Shown here piece after piece: positions 1 to 8,930 of a DNA stretch of 64,000 bases (position 1 is its first letter; every line of letters begins with the position of its first letter). The position numbers and the translations under genes were made by a program. The stretch spans positions 96,082 through 160,081 of the forward strand of contig JABTVA010000006.1 of assembly GCA_015075075.1 (NCBI GenBank). The letters are read 5' to 3'. This stretch comes from Deltaproteobacteria bacterium. GTDB lineage: Bacteria > Desulfobacterota > GWC2-55-46. Under the pieces are notes generated by a model that searched no databases, was not told the origin of the DNA, and saw nothing but the letters and a program-made list of their open reading frames with translations.

Positions 1-479
1 CCCTTTTCGACATATTCGACGAAAGACGAATACTCCCATTCCATCGGGGCGGAAGCCAGACCATGCTTTACCGGGTTGTAATGAATATATTCAATATGCG
101 CCCTGAGGTCGGATTCATCCCTTATTTTGTGCTCCCAGAAACGCCTTTGCCAGACCGTCCCCTCTCTCCTTTTAATCCTCGACGTATCCGGGGACGGGGT
201 CTTCAGACGGCCTTTCATCCTCTTTGTGAATCCTTTTTTGATCAAGGCCCATCTGGTCGAAAAATCCGAATCGATGTCCGGAAGCTCCCATATCGCATGA
301 ATATGGTCCGGCAAAACGACCCATGCCTTTACCTCGAAAGGCCTGTCCCGCCGGACCTCGCGAGTCGTCTCCTCGAAAGCCTTCAAAGAATCATCAAGGC
401 ACAGGATAGGCTGGCGCATGTAGGTAACGACCGTGAAAAAATATGTGTTACCGGCTCGCGCCCTTCTGTAATTCGGCAT
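1..479 (-). CDS. REP-associated tyrosine transposase (RAYT), C-terminus cut by window edge
   Basis: The minus strand from position 479 is open to the window edge and encodes a Y1/IS200-like transposase of the RAYT group (TnpA_REP). Visible hallmarks are the start MPNYRRARAGNTYFFT, the HUH-type metal motif in PDHIHAIW (about residue 70), and the tail motif YIHYNPVKHGL. Full-length members are about 150-190 residues, so only the last residues are missing. RAYTs are single-copy enzymes that process small palindromic REP sequences. Two copies of a GGTGCGC-ACA-GCGCACC palindrome lie immediately upstream (512-577), as expected for this family. The start ATG is 477-479. I am confident of the family; activity is unknown. 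Confidence 0.85.
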   Translation of the reverse strand, partial: MPNYRRARAGNTYFFTVVTYMRQPILCLDDSLKAFEETTREVRRDRPFEVKAWVVLPDHIHAIWELPDIDSDFSTRWALIKKGFTKRMKGRLKTPSPDTSRIKRREGTVWQRRFWEHKIRDESDLRAHIEYIHYNPVKHGLASAPMEWEYSSFVEYVEK

Positions 480-511
480 ATCGACCTTGAAATATCAAAC
501 GATTTAATGAA

Positions 512-577
512 TGGTGCGCACAGCGCACCCTACTGAATGCAAATCGAGCAAATCGAATGGTGCGCACAGCGCACCCT
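512..577. repeat. Two direct copies of a GGTGCGC palindromic repeat (REP-like)
   Basis: Two near-identical 24-bp units start at 512 and 554. Each has perfect 7-bp arms GGTGCGC/GCGCACC around an ACA loop, followed by CTAC. Related palindromes occur at 40435-40455 (loop TCC) and, degenerate, at 40541-40561. Their position beside the RAYT gene suggests they are its REP substrates. Confidence 0.7.
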
Positions 578-626
578 ACATTTCTAAAATTAATCGATTT
601 GAGAAATGTACAGCATCCAATCAATA

Positions 627-1826
627 CTACAGCAGCATCCCCGCTATCGTTGCGGTCGTGAAGCTCGCGAGCACTCCGGCGGCGAGCGCCTTGAGGCTCA
701 GCCGGGCTATCTCCTTTTTCCTCTCGGGCGCTATCGACCCTATGCCGCCGATGAGGATGGCAATCGACCCGAAGTTCGCGAAACTGCATAGCGCGTAGGT
801 GGCAATCGCCACGGAGCGCGGCTGAAGCGCCCCCGCCTCTATCATCCCCTGCATCCGCTGGTAGGATATGAACTCGTTGAATACTATCTTTATGCCGAGC
901 AACTCCCCCACCTTGAAGCAGTCTTCCCAGGGCACGCCCATGAGAAAGGCGAAGGGCGTAAAGACATAGCCCGATATCTCCTCGAAGGATGTCCCAACAA
1001 GGCCGAGGAAGTGGTTTGCCATGCCGATGAGCGCGACGAACGCAAGAAGCATCGCGCCGATCGTGGCGGCAAGCTTCACGCCCTCGGATGCGCCGTTCGC
1101 TGCGGCTTCTATTATATTCGAGTCCCCGCTCCGGAAAAGAACGGCATTCCCTTCGGCCTCTGCCCCTGCCCTTTCAGTTTCCGGCATCATCAATTTCGCG
1201 ATGACCAGGGCAGCGGGCGCGCTCATGACCGAGGCGGCAAGGAGGTGCCCGGCGCTCGCGCCGAAGCTCGCGTAGACCGCCATGACGCTCCCGGCAATAG
1301 TTGACATGAAGGCAGTCATGACCGCGAACACTTCCGAAGCGGTCATGCGCCGGAAGTATTCCTTCGCCCCTGAGACAGCCTCGATGCCCATGAAGACGAA
1401 GACCGCGGCCATGAACGCCTCAATGCCCGAGGCCTTCATTGTCCGCTCCATGACCCAGGCCATGCCAGCTACTATGAGCTGGATTACCCTCAGGTAATAG
1501 AGTATGCCCATGAGGGAGGATACGAAGATTATGACCGGAAGCACCTTGAAGGCGAGGACCGCTCCGATATTAAGGTCGGATGTGAGGCTCCCGAAGAGGA
1601 AGCGCGAGCCGATGTCCGTAAAATCGAGGAGGCCCGTCATTACGACACGGGCGAAGTCAAAGACCAAAAGGCCCGGCCCTGTCTTGAGTATCACGACCGC
1701 GAAAAGGGCCTGAAGCCCCACGCCCCAGACGACGAGCCTCCAGCTTATGGATTTGCGGGAACTGCTGAGGCTCCATGCTATAAGAAGGAATACAAAAAGC
1801 CCTGCAAGGCCAAGAAGCTTCTCCAA
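627..1826 (-). CDS. nupC: Concentrative nucleoside transporter (NupC/CNT family)
   Basis: Inner-membrane nucleoside symporter of 399 residues, the usual length for bacterial CNT proteins. It is hydrophobic throughout, with about eight to ten membrane segments. Family signatures include FMGIEAVSGAKEYFRRM in the middle, the gate-type motif after SVMSAPAALVIAKLM, and the substrate-site segment KIVFNEFISYQRM near residue 330, followed by CSFANFGSIAILIGG. The start is a TTG at 1824-1826, 6 bp after the stop of the upstream yjbQ-like gene, so the two are probably co-transcribed. The exact nucleoside and the coupling ion (H+ or Na+) cannot be told from sequence. Confidence 0.9.
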   Translation of the reverse strand: MEKLLGLAGLFVFLLIAWSLSSSRKSISWRLVVWGVGLQALFAVVILKTGPGLLVFDFARVVMTGLLDFTDIGSRFLFGSLTSDLNIGAVLAFKVLPVIIFVSSLMGILYYLRVIQLIVAGMAWVMERTMKASGIEAFMAAVFVFMGIEAVSGAKEYFRRMTASEVFAVMTAFMSTIAGSVMAVYASFGASAGHLLAASVMSAPAALVIAKLMMPETERAGAEAEGNAVLFRSGDSNIIEAAANGASEGVKLAATIGAMLLAFVALIGMANHFLGLVGTSFEEISGYVFTPFAFLMGVPWEDCFKVGELLGIKIVFNEFISYQRMQGMIEAGALQPRSVAIATYALCSFANFGSIAILIGGIGSIAPERKKEIARLSLKALAAGVLASFTTATIAGMLL

Positions 1827-1832
1827 ACGCGG

Positions 1833-2252
1833 CTACTCCCCGATTATCTTTACAAGCACCCTTTTTCTCCGCCTGCCGTCGAACTCGCCGTAGAATATCT
1901 GTTCCCAGGTGCCGAAGTCAAGCCTTCCGCCGGTTACGGCGACAACGACCTCGCGCCCCATTACCGTCCTCTTAAGATGCGCGTCAGCGTTGTCCTCGCC
2001 CGTGTCGTTGTGCCTGTAGCCGGAGACGGGCTCGTGCGGGGCGAGCTTCTCAAGCCACTTCCTGAAATCACCATGCAGCCCGCTCTCGTCGTCGTTTATG
2101 AATACGGACGAGGTGATGTGCATGGAATTAACGAGGACGATGCCCTCTTTGATGCCGCTTTCTCTCAGGCATTCATTGACGCTCGGGGTTATGTTCACGA
2201 AGCCGACCCTCTCAGGGATGTTGAAGTAAAGCTCCTTCCTGAATGATTTCAT
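1833..2252 (-). CDS. YjbQ/UPF0047 family protein
   Basis: A 139-residue protein of the YjbQ family (UPF0047, sometimes called secondary thiamine-phosphate synthase). It has the conserved segments [29 protein letters not shown] and [13 protein letters not shown]. The family folds as a small trimeric enzyme; some members have weak thiamine-phosphate synthase activity, and the true role is unsettled. I chose the ATG at 2250-2252 ([10 protein letters not shown]) because an AAGGGGGCG ribosome site sits just upstream and the family begins here. A longer reading from 2321 has no such support. It precedes nupC with a 6-bp gap. Confidence 0.9.
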   Translation of the reverse strand: MKSFRKELYFNIPERVGFVNITPSVNECLRESGIKEGIVLVNSMHITSSVFINDDESGLHGDFRKWLEKLAPHEPVSGYRHNDTGEDNADAHLKRTVMGREVVVAVTGGRLDFGTWEQIFYGEFDGRRRKRVLVKIIGE

Positions 2253-2567
2253 CCGCGCCCCCTTATATTGAACCCGAACCTCTGCAAGCGGCAGGTTCAA
2301 GTTTCTCCGGCTAAAAGCCAAAATCGAGCTCGGCTCATTGCCCCCTCACCCTGCCTCTCCCACAAGGGGAGAGGGGACTATTACAAATATTCCCTCCCTC
2401 GATGAGAGGGGATAAGAGATGAGGATAATTAAATACGAGATTCTTCGCTCCGCTCAGAATGACATCAAAATTCACACTACAACCTGCCCCAAGCGCAATC
2501 TACAAAAAACTTTAAAAAAACCCATATGATCCCTGCCTTGAAAGGCCGGGAGTTTCTGCCCGTTTCT
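2253..2567. repeat. Repeat-rich intergenic stretch
   Basis: No gene seen. It holds a CCCCTCACCCTGCC...GGGGAGAGGGGA type repeat near 2341-2374, one copy of the 'gaatcttcgct..cagaatgaca' dispersed repeat at about 2438-2463, and a GCCTT-GA-AAGGC hairpin unit at 2531-2580. The last matches, almost base for base, the hairpin unit at 25360-25400. Confidence 0.6.
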
Positions 2568-3746
2568 CTAAAACAGCCCGGCCTCCTTGTGCTTCGCGGC
2601 TATGGCCCGGGCGAGCCTTTCAATCTCCGCAAAATCCGCTTCCCTCGGCTTGCCTTTCACGAGCACAGGAGCAAGCATCTCGGCCTTGAGGTTTCCCATG
2701 TTCGACGTCAGTTGCTCAGGCATCCTGCCGGCCCAGCCGAGCGAGCCGATGATGGAGGCGAACCTGAGCTTTGGCCTTAGCGCGTTCACGAGGAAGGCGG
2801 CTGAGACAGCGAGCGGGTGCGCTCCGCCGAGTACGGTCGGTGAGCCGATGACGATCGTCGCCGCGTCAACGAGCGACATGGCGAGCTTCCCGAGGTCCGC
2901 GTGCGCGAGATTAAATACCTCGACCTCCACGCCCTTTCTCCAGAGCGCTTCGGAGAGCGCCTCGGAAAGCGCCTCTGTCGAGCCGTGCATGGTCGCAAAG
3001 GCGATTACAGCGCTGTTCCTTACCTTGTCCGAGACCCATTCCGCGTGCGAATCCATTATGCACCTGGGGTCTTTGTAGACCGGGCCGTGGCTCGGGGCTA
3101 TGGTCTTTATGTCGTATTTCGCGAAGCGCTCCAGGTGCTTCCTTATGGTCGGCCTGAAAGGCATCATGACCTCGGAGAAGTACCTCTTGGAGGCCTCGCA
3201 GACCTTCTGTTCGTCTTCGATATATATGCCTGAAAATGAAAGGTGCGAGCCGAAAAGGTCGCAGCTGAAAAGTATGCCGTCCTCTTCGAGGAAGGTGCAT
3301 ATCGTCTCCGGCCAGTGCACCCAGGGCGTGTGTATGAATTCGAGCGTCTTCCCGCCGAGGGGGAGTTTCTCGCCGTCAGCGACGGTCTTTACGCGGCCCT
3401 CGGCTATATGTAAGTGGTCGATAAGGAGTTCCTTGCCCTTGGGGCTCGCGACGACTATCGCCTCCTTATATTTTTCGAGAACAGCAGGCAGCGCGCCCGA
3501 GTGGTCCTGCTCGGCATGGTGCGCGACCACGTAGTCTATTTTCGCGGTCTTTTCGAGCCTGGCCATGAGCTCGTGTATTTTTGACGGGTCTACAGTATCG
3601 AGGAGCGCCGTCTTTTCCGTCCCGGTAACGATATAGGCGTTGTAGCTCGTCCCGTCCGGTAACGGTATGAGGGAGTCGAAGAGCCGCCGGTCCCTGTCTA
3701 CAGCCCCGGCCCAGAAAACGCCTTCGGTTATCTTCCGTGGTTCCAT
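2568..3746 (-). CDS. fprA: A-type flavodiiron protein (FprA/Rub oxygen oxidoreductase type)
   Basis: Cytoplasmic O2 and/or NO reductase of 392 residues, typical for class A flavodiiron proteins. Residues 1 to about 245 form the metallo-beta-lactamase-like diiron domain. The ligand motif H77-x-E79-x-D81-H82 is present in HHAEQDHSG, with later ligands in LFSCDLFGSHLSF and APSHGPVYKD. The C-terminal flavodoxin domain has an FMN loop at ATMHGSTEAL and the downstream SLGWAGRMPEQL loop. Such proteins take electrons from rubredoxin or flavin reductases and protect anaerobes from oxygen or nitric oxide. No rubredoxin is adjacent. Substrate preference cannot be read from the sequence. Confidence 0.93.
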   Translation of the reverse strand: MEPRKITEGVFWAGAVDRDRRLFDSLIPLPDGTSYNAYIVTGTEKTALLDTVDPSKIHELMARLEKTAKIDYVVAHHAEQDHSGALPAVLEKYKEAIVVASPKGKELLIDHLHIAEGRVKTVADGEKLPLGGKTLEFIHTPWVHWPETICTFLEEDGILFSCDLFGSHLSFSGIYIEDEQKVCEASKRYFSEVMMPFRPTIRKHLERFAKYDIKTIAPSHGPVYKDPRCIMDSHAEWVSDKVRNSAVIAFATMHGSTEALSEALSEALWRKGVEVEVFNLAHADLGKLAMSLVDAATIVIGSPTVLGGAHPLAVSAAFLVNALRPKLRFASIIGSLGWAGRMPEQLTSNMGNLKAEMLAPVLVKGKPREADFAEIERLARAIAAKHKEAGLF

Positions 3747-3822
3747 CGGTCCTCCTTCCTTGCGTTACGGTTCAGATATTCGATACATATCACAGGGGCC
3801 TGTTTTTTTCAACGAAGCGGGC

Positions 3823-4944
3823 TCAAAGGGCCCGCTTGAATATCAGGAGGCCGGACGAGATGGATATGACGGCGAATACCGCAAGGAAGATTATATCGTA
3901 CTGCACGGCCGCGAGCCCCGCGCCCTTGAAAAGGAGGGCCCGTATCGCGTGGACGGAATATGTCTCGGGGTTCGCCATCGCGAAGGCCCGGAGCCATCCC
4001 GGAAAGCTCTCCACCGGATATATGGCGCCGCTCGGAAAAAAAAGGATGACGTTCAGAAAGCCCCCGAGCACGCCGACTATCCTCGGGTGGTTTATCCGGC
4101 CCATTATCATGAACATGAGCCCCTGCAGGCCGAGCGTCGATAGGACGATTACCAGCATGAGGAGGAAGAGCGAGCCCGGCGTCAGCATGCTCCAGAGATA
4201 GATGCCCGATATAAGGGACCCTATTAACAGGACCAGCACGGCGAGGACGGTCGTTATAAGGAGCCCGCTCGCGATAAGCCCCATGACTATGTCGCCCTTG
4301 GTAAGGGGCGTAAGAAAATAGCTCTCCTCTATGCCGAGGAATTTGTCCATGACCATGTTGAACGCGCCAGTCGTCATCGCGCCCAGGAATATGGCCATTA
4401 TTACGACGCCCGGGAGGAGCGACTGGTCGTAGTCGACCTTCCTGTAAAGCTCCATGTCCCTGAGCACGGCGCGCGACCTCTCCTCCCGTATGGGAATGAA
4501 CTCTTCTCCAAGCGAAGGGAGGGCCGAGGACACGGCCACGCGTATTGCATTGGCGGATATGGCCTCCGTATTATCGAGGTAAAGGCCGAGCTCGGGCCCG
4601 GCCCCCCGTATGGACCTTCTCGTAAAGTCCGGCGGTATCACCATCACGCCCTTATAGTCCCCTTCCCGGAGGCCCCGCATGGCCTCGCCCTGGTCAGCGA
4701 CCATTCTCACCTCGATGGTCGCCGGCCCGGCCTCTATCGCGCGAAGGAGTTCCATGACGCTCCCGGCCCCGGGCCCGTTGTCCTGGTCTACGACCGCAAG
4801 GGGCAGGCGCTTGAGCTCGCCCTGGAAGGAATGGCCGAGCACAAGGAGATAGATTATGGGCATAAGGAGGCTCATGGCCACCACGAGCGGGTTCCTTATG
4901 AACTTCCTCAGGTCCCTTTCGAATATGGCGATGAAGCGGTTCAA
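3823..4944 (-). CDS. ABC-2 type exporter permease (YhhJ/YbhR-like)
   Basis: Inner-membrane permease of 373 residues. It has one N-terminal membrane segment (IRNPLVVAMSLLMPIIYLLV), a large periplasmic domain of about 150 residues, and five further membrane segments from about residue 175 on. This is the ABC2_membrane_3 layout. The ATG lies 4 bp after the stop of the ATPase gene, and an HlyD-like adaptor precedes that, so the three form a tripartite exporter like YhiI-RbbA-YhhJ or YbhG-F-S-R. The exported substrate is unknown; drugs or lipophilic compounds are typical for this group. Only one permease gene is present, so it presumably homodimerises. Confidence 0.88.
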   Translation of the reverse strand: MNRFIAIFERDLRKFIRNPLVVAMSLLMPIIYLLVLGHSFQGELKRLPLAVVDQDNGPGAGSVMELLRAIEAGPATIEVRMVADQGEAMRGLREGDYKGVMVIPPDFTRRSIRGAGPELGLYLDNTEAISANAIRVAVSSALPSLGEEFIPIREERSRAVLRDMELYRKVDYDQSLLPGVVIMAIFLGAMTTGAFNMVMDKFLGIEESYFLTPLTKGDIVMGLIASGLLITTVLAVLVLLIGSLISGIYLWSMLTPGSLFLLMLVIVLSTLGLQGLMFMIMGRINHPRIVGVLGGFLNVILFFPSGAIYPVESFPGWLRAFAMANPETYSVHAIRALLFKGAGLAAVQYDIIFLAVFAVISISSGLLIFKRAL

Positions 4945-4948
4945 TCCC

Positions 4949-5940
4949 CTATCTCCCCCACTTCGTCGGTATGCCCGCGCCGAGGAGGAAACTCACCTTC
5001 TTTGCCTCTTCTTCGCGTATGGGCCTTCCGGTATAGTGGATAAAGACGTCCTCAAGGGTCTGTTCCTTGAGAGTGACCCTTGAAACCCTGCCCCCCAGGG
5101 CCCTGAGCGCTTCCACGGCCTCGGGGATTATCTCCGCGCCCTTGTCGGATGACAGGATGATGCTTTCGCCGCTATGGTCCGCGGATGCCGCGCCCGGGAC
5201 CGCCTTTAAGCGCTCTGCCGCCTTTTCCATGTCCACCCCGGCAACGACAAGCTCTACCCTGTCCTTCCGCGGTATGGCCTGCTTGAGTCCAGGCACGGTA
5301 TCGAGCGCGACGATCTTCCCGTAGTCGATTATGGCCACGTGGTCGCAGAGCGTCTCGGCCTCTTCCATGTAGTGCGTCGTGAGTAGGATCGTGAGCCTGT
5401 CCGCCTTCCTGAAGTTATCGAGGAGATCCAGACTACGTGCCTTGACTGCGGGTCGAGGCCTGCGGTCGGCCCACGAGTATCAGGAGCGAGGGCTCGTGCA
5501 CAAGCCCCTCGATCCCGGTTTTCCGCTCCATGCTGCTCGAGTACGTGGCGACGAGGTCGCCAGCCCTCTCCTTCAAGCCTACCATCGAAAGGAGCTCATC
5601 AGCCCTTTCCTTCCGCTCGGCCCTGGGTATCCCGTAGAACCGGGCGTATATGTCCATTGTCTCGTAGCCGGTAAGGCCCAGGTCACCGTCGCGACTTCCG
5701 CGGCACGACCCCTATTTCAGCCCGACAGCTGATGGCTCGTGGACCACGTCCCTGCTCGATACTCCTGGCCGAGCCCTGAGGTCGGCCTGGCGGAGGTGTG
5801 AGTATCTCTGGCGAGGGTCGTCTTCCCCGCGCCGTTCGGGCCGAGGATACTGGAAACGCCCCTGGGTACGTGCGCCCACGCTGTCGAGGGCCTTGACCTC
5901 CCGTAGCCTTTGAAAGGTCTTGTCTCTACTGGCGTTTCAT
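4949..5940 (-). CDS. ABC exporter ATPase, frame broken several times
   Basis: ATPase of the ABC-2 exporter, about 330 residues when frames are joined. The reading starts at the ATG 5938-5940. Walker A is legible as ILGPNGAGKTTL (around 5830-5865). The middle reads YETMDIYARFYGIPRAERKE. A damaged signature is read as TYSSSM, where TYSGGM is expected. Walker B plus D-loop are scattered over two frames (SLLIL.., then GLDPQSRHVVW..), followed by LLTTHYMEEAETLCDH and an intact C-terminus (4949-5368). Several single-base shifts and likely miscalls fall within 5370-5930. Neighbouring genes of the same operon are intact downstream, so I regard this as sequence error rather than decay. Confidence 0.75.
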
Positions 5941-5947
5941 CTCGTCT

Positions 5948-6925
5948 CTAAGCCGAAATATATCCTGCCACTACGGTCATGCCGGGCTTGAGCAATGCCG
6001 CCGGTATCGCCTAGCGCTATCCTGACCCTGAAGGTCTTTATATCCAGACGTACTCTGGTCACGTCCCTCTGTCGCGAAGCTGCCGAGCTGGCCTATCCGG
6101 CTACCCTGCCGGTGCTGGTCCTTTCGCCGCCTATGGCGTTACTGGCCCTGCCGCCGACCATTATTCCCTGCATGCCGGTCTCGGGTGTCCACGCGCGCCC
6201 GTACCGTCATCAGGGTCGTAAATCGATATCACCCGCCGGGGTTCACGTATTCTGCCTCGAAGGATTTGCAGGACGATTATCCTGCTATGGGGAGATTAAA
6301 CTGGCGTCCTGAGGCGCGCCTCGCTGGAGCGCGCGCACTCCTCTGCTCCTCGGCCTGGCCGAGTTTTGCTCTGAAGGGAAATCCTGGTCTGGCAGCCCTT
6401 ATGGCACTGCCGTTCCGAAGGTTCGCCTCCGAGCCTTCCGTCTTGACCTTGCGCTCTCTCGGGCGAGGGCCTGGCTTGAATCGCACGCGGCCTTGCGCTG
6501 TCCAGTTCCTCCTGGAGACGTAGCCCTGTTGAAAGCCCCTCTGTCCTTTCGAAGCATCCCGAGCCTCATCGAATCGCGCGTTGTGGCCTCGGCCCGGCCC
6601 GGAGCGCCCGACCTCGTGCGTGCAGCCGCCTTCCTGGCATTGATGGTCCTGGCCTTCTATCGCCCTTCCGCGGCAGCCGCGGCCCTCCCTTTTGCTCGAC
6701 CGCCAGAAGCTCCTCTCATCAAGCCTCACGGCTATGGCGCCCTTTCTCTATCCGCCTCCTCCGTAGCAGAGCCGGGTCGATACGCCTGGGCATTTTAGAC
6801 GCGAGCTCTACTTCGGTCGTTTCCGCCACCCCTGCCGTCTCGACGAAATCCGGAGGGCTTCAGCTTAAATAAAGGAAATAGCTGCAAACGCAATTGCCAG
6901 CAAAATACGAATATCGCCAGGCTTG
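5948..6925 (-). CDS. HlyD/EmrA-type membrane fusion protein, heavily frame-broken
   Basis: Adaptor subunit of the same exporter, recognised only by joining frames. Near the start a hydrophobic anchor (ILLAIAFAAISFI) is followed by ETTEVELASK, typical of the first biotinyl-lipoyl beta strand of HlyD proteins. Next come GAIAVRLDER, a long Ala/Glu/Arg-rich coiled-coil region, ISIYDPDDG, ETGMQGIMVGGRA, and a C-terminal LKPGMTVVAGYIS ending at TAG 5948-5950. The stop lies 7 bp before the ATPase start. Indels are so dense that no frame stays open for more than about 150 codons. The start is uncertain; a TTG near 6910-6925 is a guess. Confidence 0.6.
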
Positions 6926-7634
6926 AGTCTCTACAGACACATGAAGTTCACCTTTTCTGTGCTTAGTCAGTTGATATTACCATGCACCAGCATGATTCTA
7001 AGTCGGAGTCCACCAATCTAATGGGGCCTGCAGGAAATAAGGAGCACTCTTACAGTTTTGCGAAGATGGTAAAGGAAGGAACCCGCTGGCAAGTAAAACT
7101 ATGGCGGAAGCTGCCCGCATTTGAATATGGATGGCCGATTAGGTAGGTCTGATTAATACGTTTTCGTCATTCTGACGGAGCGCAAGCGACGACAATTTTG
7201 CAGAACAGCAAAATTGACGCCGATATTTTGGCGAGCAGCCCTGGGCGTGTCGAGCCCCAGGACGGGCGAGATAAGTATCTTAACTTGCCGATTTTTCAAT
7301 TCATGAGAGGATTCTTCGCCGCGCTTCAGAATGACAACATTTGCGAATAAATCAGACCTTCAGACGGTTGTTGACAACCACCAGGCTCCCCGCCTGGTGA
7401 CGAAGCGCTGTTCGCAGGACACAAACAGAAGGCCGTACTAGCGTTCGACTTCAATGGCGGAGATTCACCTTCCGGGAAGGAGGCCTGCCCTCTCTCAGTT
7501 TTTTAGCACCCTGTAATGAGATATGTTTCGCTTTTCCCGGAAGGCCGAACAAAAGGAGCACAGGCGACAATATGAAAGAGCTTTATTCCTGACCGACAGA
7601 GTCCGGGAAAAAGATCAATTTTTAGAGATTGCTT
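6926..7634. other. Long intergenic region without a recognisable gene
   Basis: I see no supportable coding frame. It contains the dispersed 'cattctgac..gagcg' repeat near 7170-7195 and in inverted form near 7305-7335. A sequence 'ggtctgattaat' at 7146-7158 recurs at the end of the window (63985). A degenerate family B repeat covers about 7525-7640. The region upstream of the exporter (6870-7020) is A+T-richer and could hold its promoter. Confidence 0.5.
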
Positions 7635-8057
7635 TTATTCTTTTACCTTCTCGGCGTTTGCCACTATCATCCCGCCTATCTCAATGCCGCCCTCCTGCGC
7701 GGCCTTGACCGAGGCCTGGTCCCAGTCCCTGCCGTCCTGCCTCCAGACGGCGTTGAAGACCATCCGCTCGCCGTCCGCGAGCATCTCAAGAGGCGGGCTT
7801 TTGGTCTTGTATCTCGGGACGAATAGTAGGCTCGTGAACACGGAATCGCCGTATTTTATGGGACGGCACGCGGCCACGAACCAGTGCTCGGTAAGGACCT
7901 CCACGGTCTTTGCGCCAGCTATCATGTCAGCGGCCCTGGGCATGGCCTCGACCTCCCTTGAGCCGCTTAAGCCCTCAACGGCCTCCGCGGTAAACCTGTT
8001 TGTCCCGTCGCCCGAGTCGAAACCCCGCGGCTCGCCGACCTGGATAGCCAATTTCAT
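7635..8057 (-). CDS. Hypothetical protein, 140 residues
   Basis: I do not recognise a family. The protein is small, soluble and acidic to neutral, with no signal peptide, no membrane segment and no cysteine pairs. It begins MKLAIQVGEPRGFDSGDG and contains VLTEHWFVAACRP and KYGDSVFTSLLFVPRY. A ribosome site AGAGGAG stands ahead of the ATG at 8055-8057, and base use matches neighbouring real genes, which support it as a true CDS. It is a single gene followed by a repeat. Function unknown. Confidence 0.7.
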   Translation of the reverse strand: MKLAIQVGEPRGFDSGDGTNRFTAEAVEGLSGSREVEAMPRAADMIAGAKTVEVLTEHWFVAACRPIKYGDSVFTSLLFVPRYKTKSPPLEMLADGERMVFNAVWRQDGRDWDQASVKAAQEGGIEIGGMIVANAEKVKE

Positions 8058-8127
8058 TAGCCACTCCTCTACCCTTTTTTCTTTAATAATATAACACGGG
8101 CATTATTGTGGCAACATGAAAAAACGC

Positions 8128-8730
8128 TCAGCTATAGCGGCCCAGCGCGGCCTTGACCTTTACGATGTAGTTCTCGCCGCTAACCGGGAGGTTGCCCCTG
8201 TAATACCTGGCTATGCCCTCGTCGAAGCCCCAGCGCCGTATGTTCTCGGCAAGTATCCGGCACCCGGCGTCTATGTTGTTATCTATGTCGAATAGCGTGC
8301 CGTGGACCCCGAGCTCCTTTTTCCAGAACGGCATCACCTGCATGAGCCCCTGCGCCCCCTTGCTGCTCACCGCGAAGGGGTTCCCGCTGGACTCGACCTT
8401 GATTATCGCGGCTACAAGGCCGGGCTCAAGCCCGTACCTGCTGCTGTAGCGCAGCAGCGCCCCCACGATCTCGCCGGCGTCCCTTTCGGTAAGCGCCGGG
8501 TTCATCGCGGCGATGAGCCCCTGCCAGTACGCGCGGTCCGCATCGGATCGCCCTTCGCGGCCGTAAAGCCCTTTTGAAAACGCCTCTTCAAACGGCGCGC
8601 TTCCTGTGTTCCGTACAAAGGCCGCGTTAGTCGCGAGCCAGAACGGCAGAAAAACCGCCAGGCAGAAAAAGAAAGAGGAATAGCCGCCTGAGCGCCTCCT
8701 CCTGATGACACAATCTATCCTTTGCTCCAT
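8128..8730 (-). CDS. Lytic transglycosylase, SLT domain
   Basis: Peptidoglycan lytic transglycosylase of 200 residues. A basic N-terminus (MEQRIDCVIRRRRSGG) and one hydrophobic segment (SSFFFCLAVFLPFWLA) give a membrane anchor or signal. The SLT domain occupies about residues 95-200. The catalytic Glu is in IIKVESSGNPFAVSS, followed by GAQGLMQVMPFW, then DIDNNIDAGCRILAENI and ARYYRG. The start at 8728-8730 is set by AAGGAGG seven bases upstream; a longer reading from 8799 lacks support. It is divergent from the gene at 8931. It probably cleaves murein in the periplasm. Confidence 0.9.
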   Translation of the reverse strand: MEQRIDCVIRRRRSGGYSSFFFCLAVFLPFWLATNAAFVRNTGSAPFEEAFSKGLYGREGRSDADRAYWQGLIAAMNPALTERDAGEIVGALLRYSSRYGLEPGLVAAIIKVESSGNPFAVSSKGAQGLMQVMPFWKKELGVHGTLFDIDNNIDAGCRILAENIRRWGFDEGIARYYRGNLPVSGENYIVKVKAALGRYS

Positions 8731-8872
8731 CGGCCATCCTCCTTTTTGGGAGCAGAGTTGAAAAACTCCATCGCAGCGCATTGGCCCGGCGCGCGCCATG
8801 CCTCAAAAGCGAGATTCATCGGCCCATAGAGTATACCCGGCGTTTCCCATTTCTGCAGAAGTACGGACGGAA

Positions 8873-8923
8873 TTGACTTGCGCAGCCGTGTCTTCCTGCT
8901 ATCCTTTTAGTGACCGGAGGAGG
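8873..8923 (+). promoter_or_regulatory. Candidate sigma-70 promoter and strong ribosome site
   Basis: TTGACT at 8873-8878 and TGCTAT at 8897-8902 are separated by 18 bp and lie in the gap between two divergent genes. GGAGGAGG at 8916-8923 stands seven bases before the ATG at 8931. The promoter match is partial and would give a very short leader; the ribosome site is convincing. Confidence 0.4.
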
Positions 8924-8930
8924 ACTTCAG

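Noticed and set aside
63..536. Plus-strand open frame over the transposase
   Set aside because: It is the complement of the RAYT gene, whose HUH and YIHYNPVKHG motifs are on the minus strand.
6277..6729. Open frame of 150 codons on the minus strand rich in Arg and Gly
   Set aside because: It is an off-frame reading of the broken HlyD-like adaptor; adaptor motifs appear in the other frames of the same stretch.
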